NCBI GenBank assembly: GCA_017468115.1
Contig: JAFUJS010000004.1
Location: 28,605-92,604, forward strand
Length of the DNA stretch: 64,000 nucleotides
From: Clostridia bacterium
GTDB lineage: Bacteria > Bacillota_A > Clostridia > Oscillospirales > CAG-272
Reading direction: 5' to 3'
This document shows positions 63,863 to 64,000 of this stretch, in pieces; within the stretch, counting starts at the first letter, position 1, and each line of letters begins with the position of its first letter. The position numbers and the translations under genes were made by a program. Below the pieces are notes generated by a model. The model ran no database searches. It saw nothing but the letters and a program-made list of their open reading frames with translations, and was not told the origin of the DNA.

Positions 63863-63888
63863 GAAGTGAACCCCATTTAGTTCACAAA
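63863..63888 (-). repeat. Second copy of the 26-base GTGAAC hairpin motif
   Basis: Exact reverse complement of 59545-59570. It folds as GTGAAC/GTTCAC with an 8-nt loop. The remaining bases to 64000 hold a possible terminator (ACAGGAA...TTCCTGT then T6, about 63914-63943) and no gene. Confidence 0.75.
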
Positions 63889-64000
63889 AAATAAAAAGGC
63901 ACGACAAGAAACAGGAAGAGGAAATCACCTTTTCCTGTTTTTTAATCTTGTAGTATTGTAAAAAATCAACCAATCTTCAACAAGTAGTAGATATTGTTCA

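Overview
The window looks like chromosome of a low-to-moderate GC Clostridia-type Firmicute, probably a spore-forming anaerobe of the gut type. The grounds are AddAB rather than RecBCD, a SpoVT regulator, a SpoIVFB-like M50 protease, type II pantothenate kinase, formate-tetrahydrofolate ligase, a BspA-like LRR lipoprotein, strong AGGAGG-type ribosome binding sites and many sigma-A promoters with exact 17-bp spacers. The genus cannot be fixed from the sequence alone. No phage, plasmid, rRNA or CRISPR array is seen. There is one tRNA, tRNA-Arg(CCG).

Layout. 0-4 kb: biotin ligase/repressor and BioY biotin transporter, uracil-DNA glycosylase, and a ThuA-like/Gfo-Idh pair. 4-10 kb: a 400-bp repeat element with 12-bp terminal inverted repeats, pantothenate kinase, a methyltransferase-like protein, an LRR lipoprotein, SfsA and an orphan 469-residue protein. 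10-15.5 kb: a mini-hairpin array, tRNA-Arg and the fhs-tsaE-tsaB-rpiB-araA operon. 15.5-23.6 kb: a complete argGHCJBDF operon behind a strong promoter and a candidate ARG box. 23.5-23.9 kb: a three-copy structured repeat whose stems differ between copies but stay paired. 24-33 kb: RarA, an M50 protease pair, a polyamine-type ABC transporter whose last gene fuses permease PotC to binding protein PotD, a TtcA-like protein, an amidase and SpoVT. 33-50 kb: a large CvpA-like membrane protein, aconitase, phosphoglucomutase, AddAB, a GtrA-QueG fusion, a type IIA topoisomerase B-like subunit and TadA. 50-64 kb: an alanine-type aminotransferase with its Lrp regulator next to a MITE-like element, a TIM-barrel isomerase, a CofE-like ligase, a secreted nuclease, a NERD protein flanked by duplicated terminators, an FGGY kinase, MntP, small hydrolases, a lipoprotein, a decayed nucleoside-hydrolase-like pseudogene and an ADP-ribosylglycohydrolase.

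How it fits together. Most of the window is housekeeping: one-carbon and pentose metabolism, arginine synthesis, coenzyme A, DNA repair and tRNA modification. The least explained material is noncoding: the structured tandem repeat after argF, two arrays of mini-hairpins with alternating short direct motifs, and the MITE-like element before the Lrp gene. Among proteins, the GtrA-QueG fusion, the doubly membrane-tethered PotC-PotD, the CofE homologue without other F420 genes nearby and the orphan 469-residue protein deserve attention. All functional calls come from reading motifs by eye; no database search was run.
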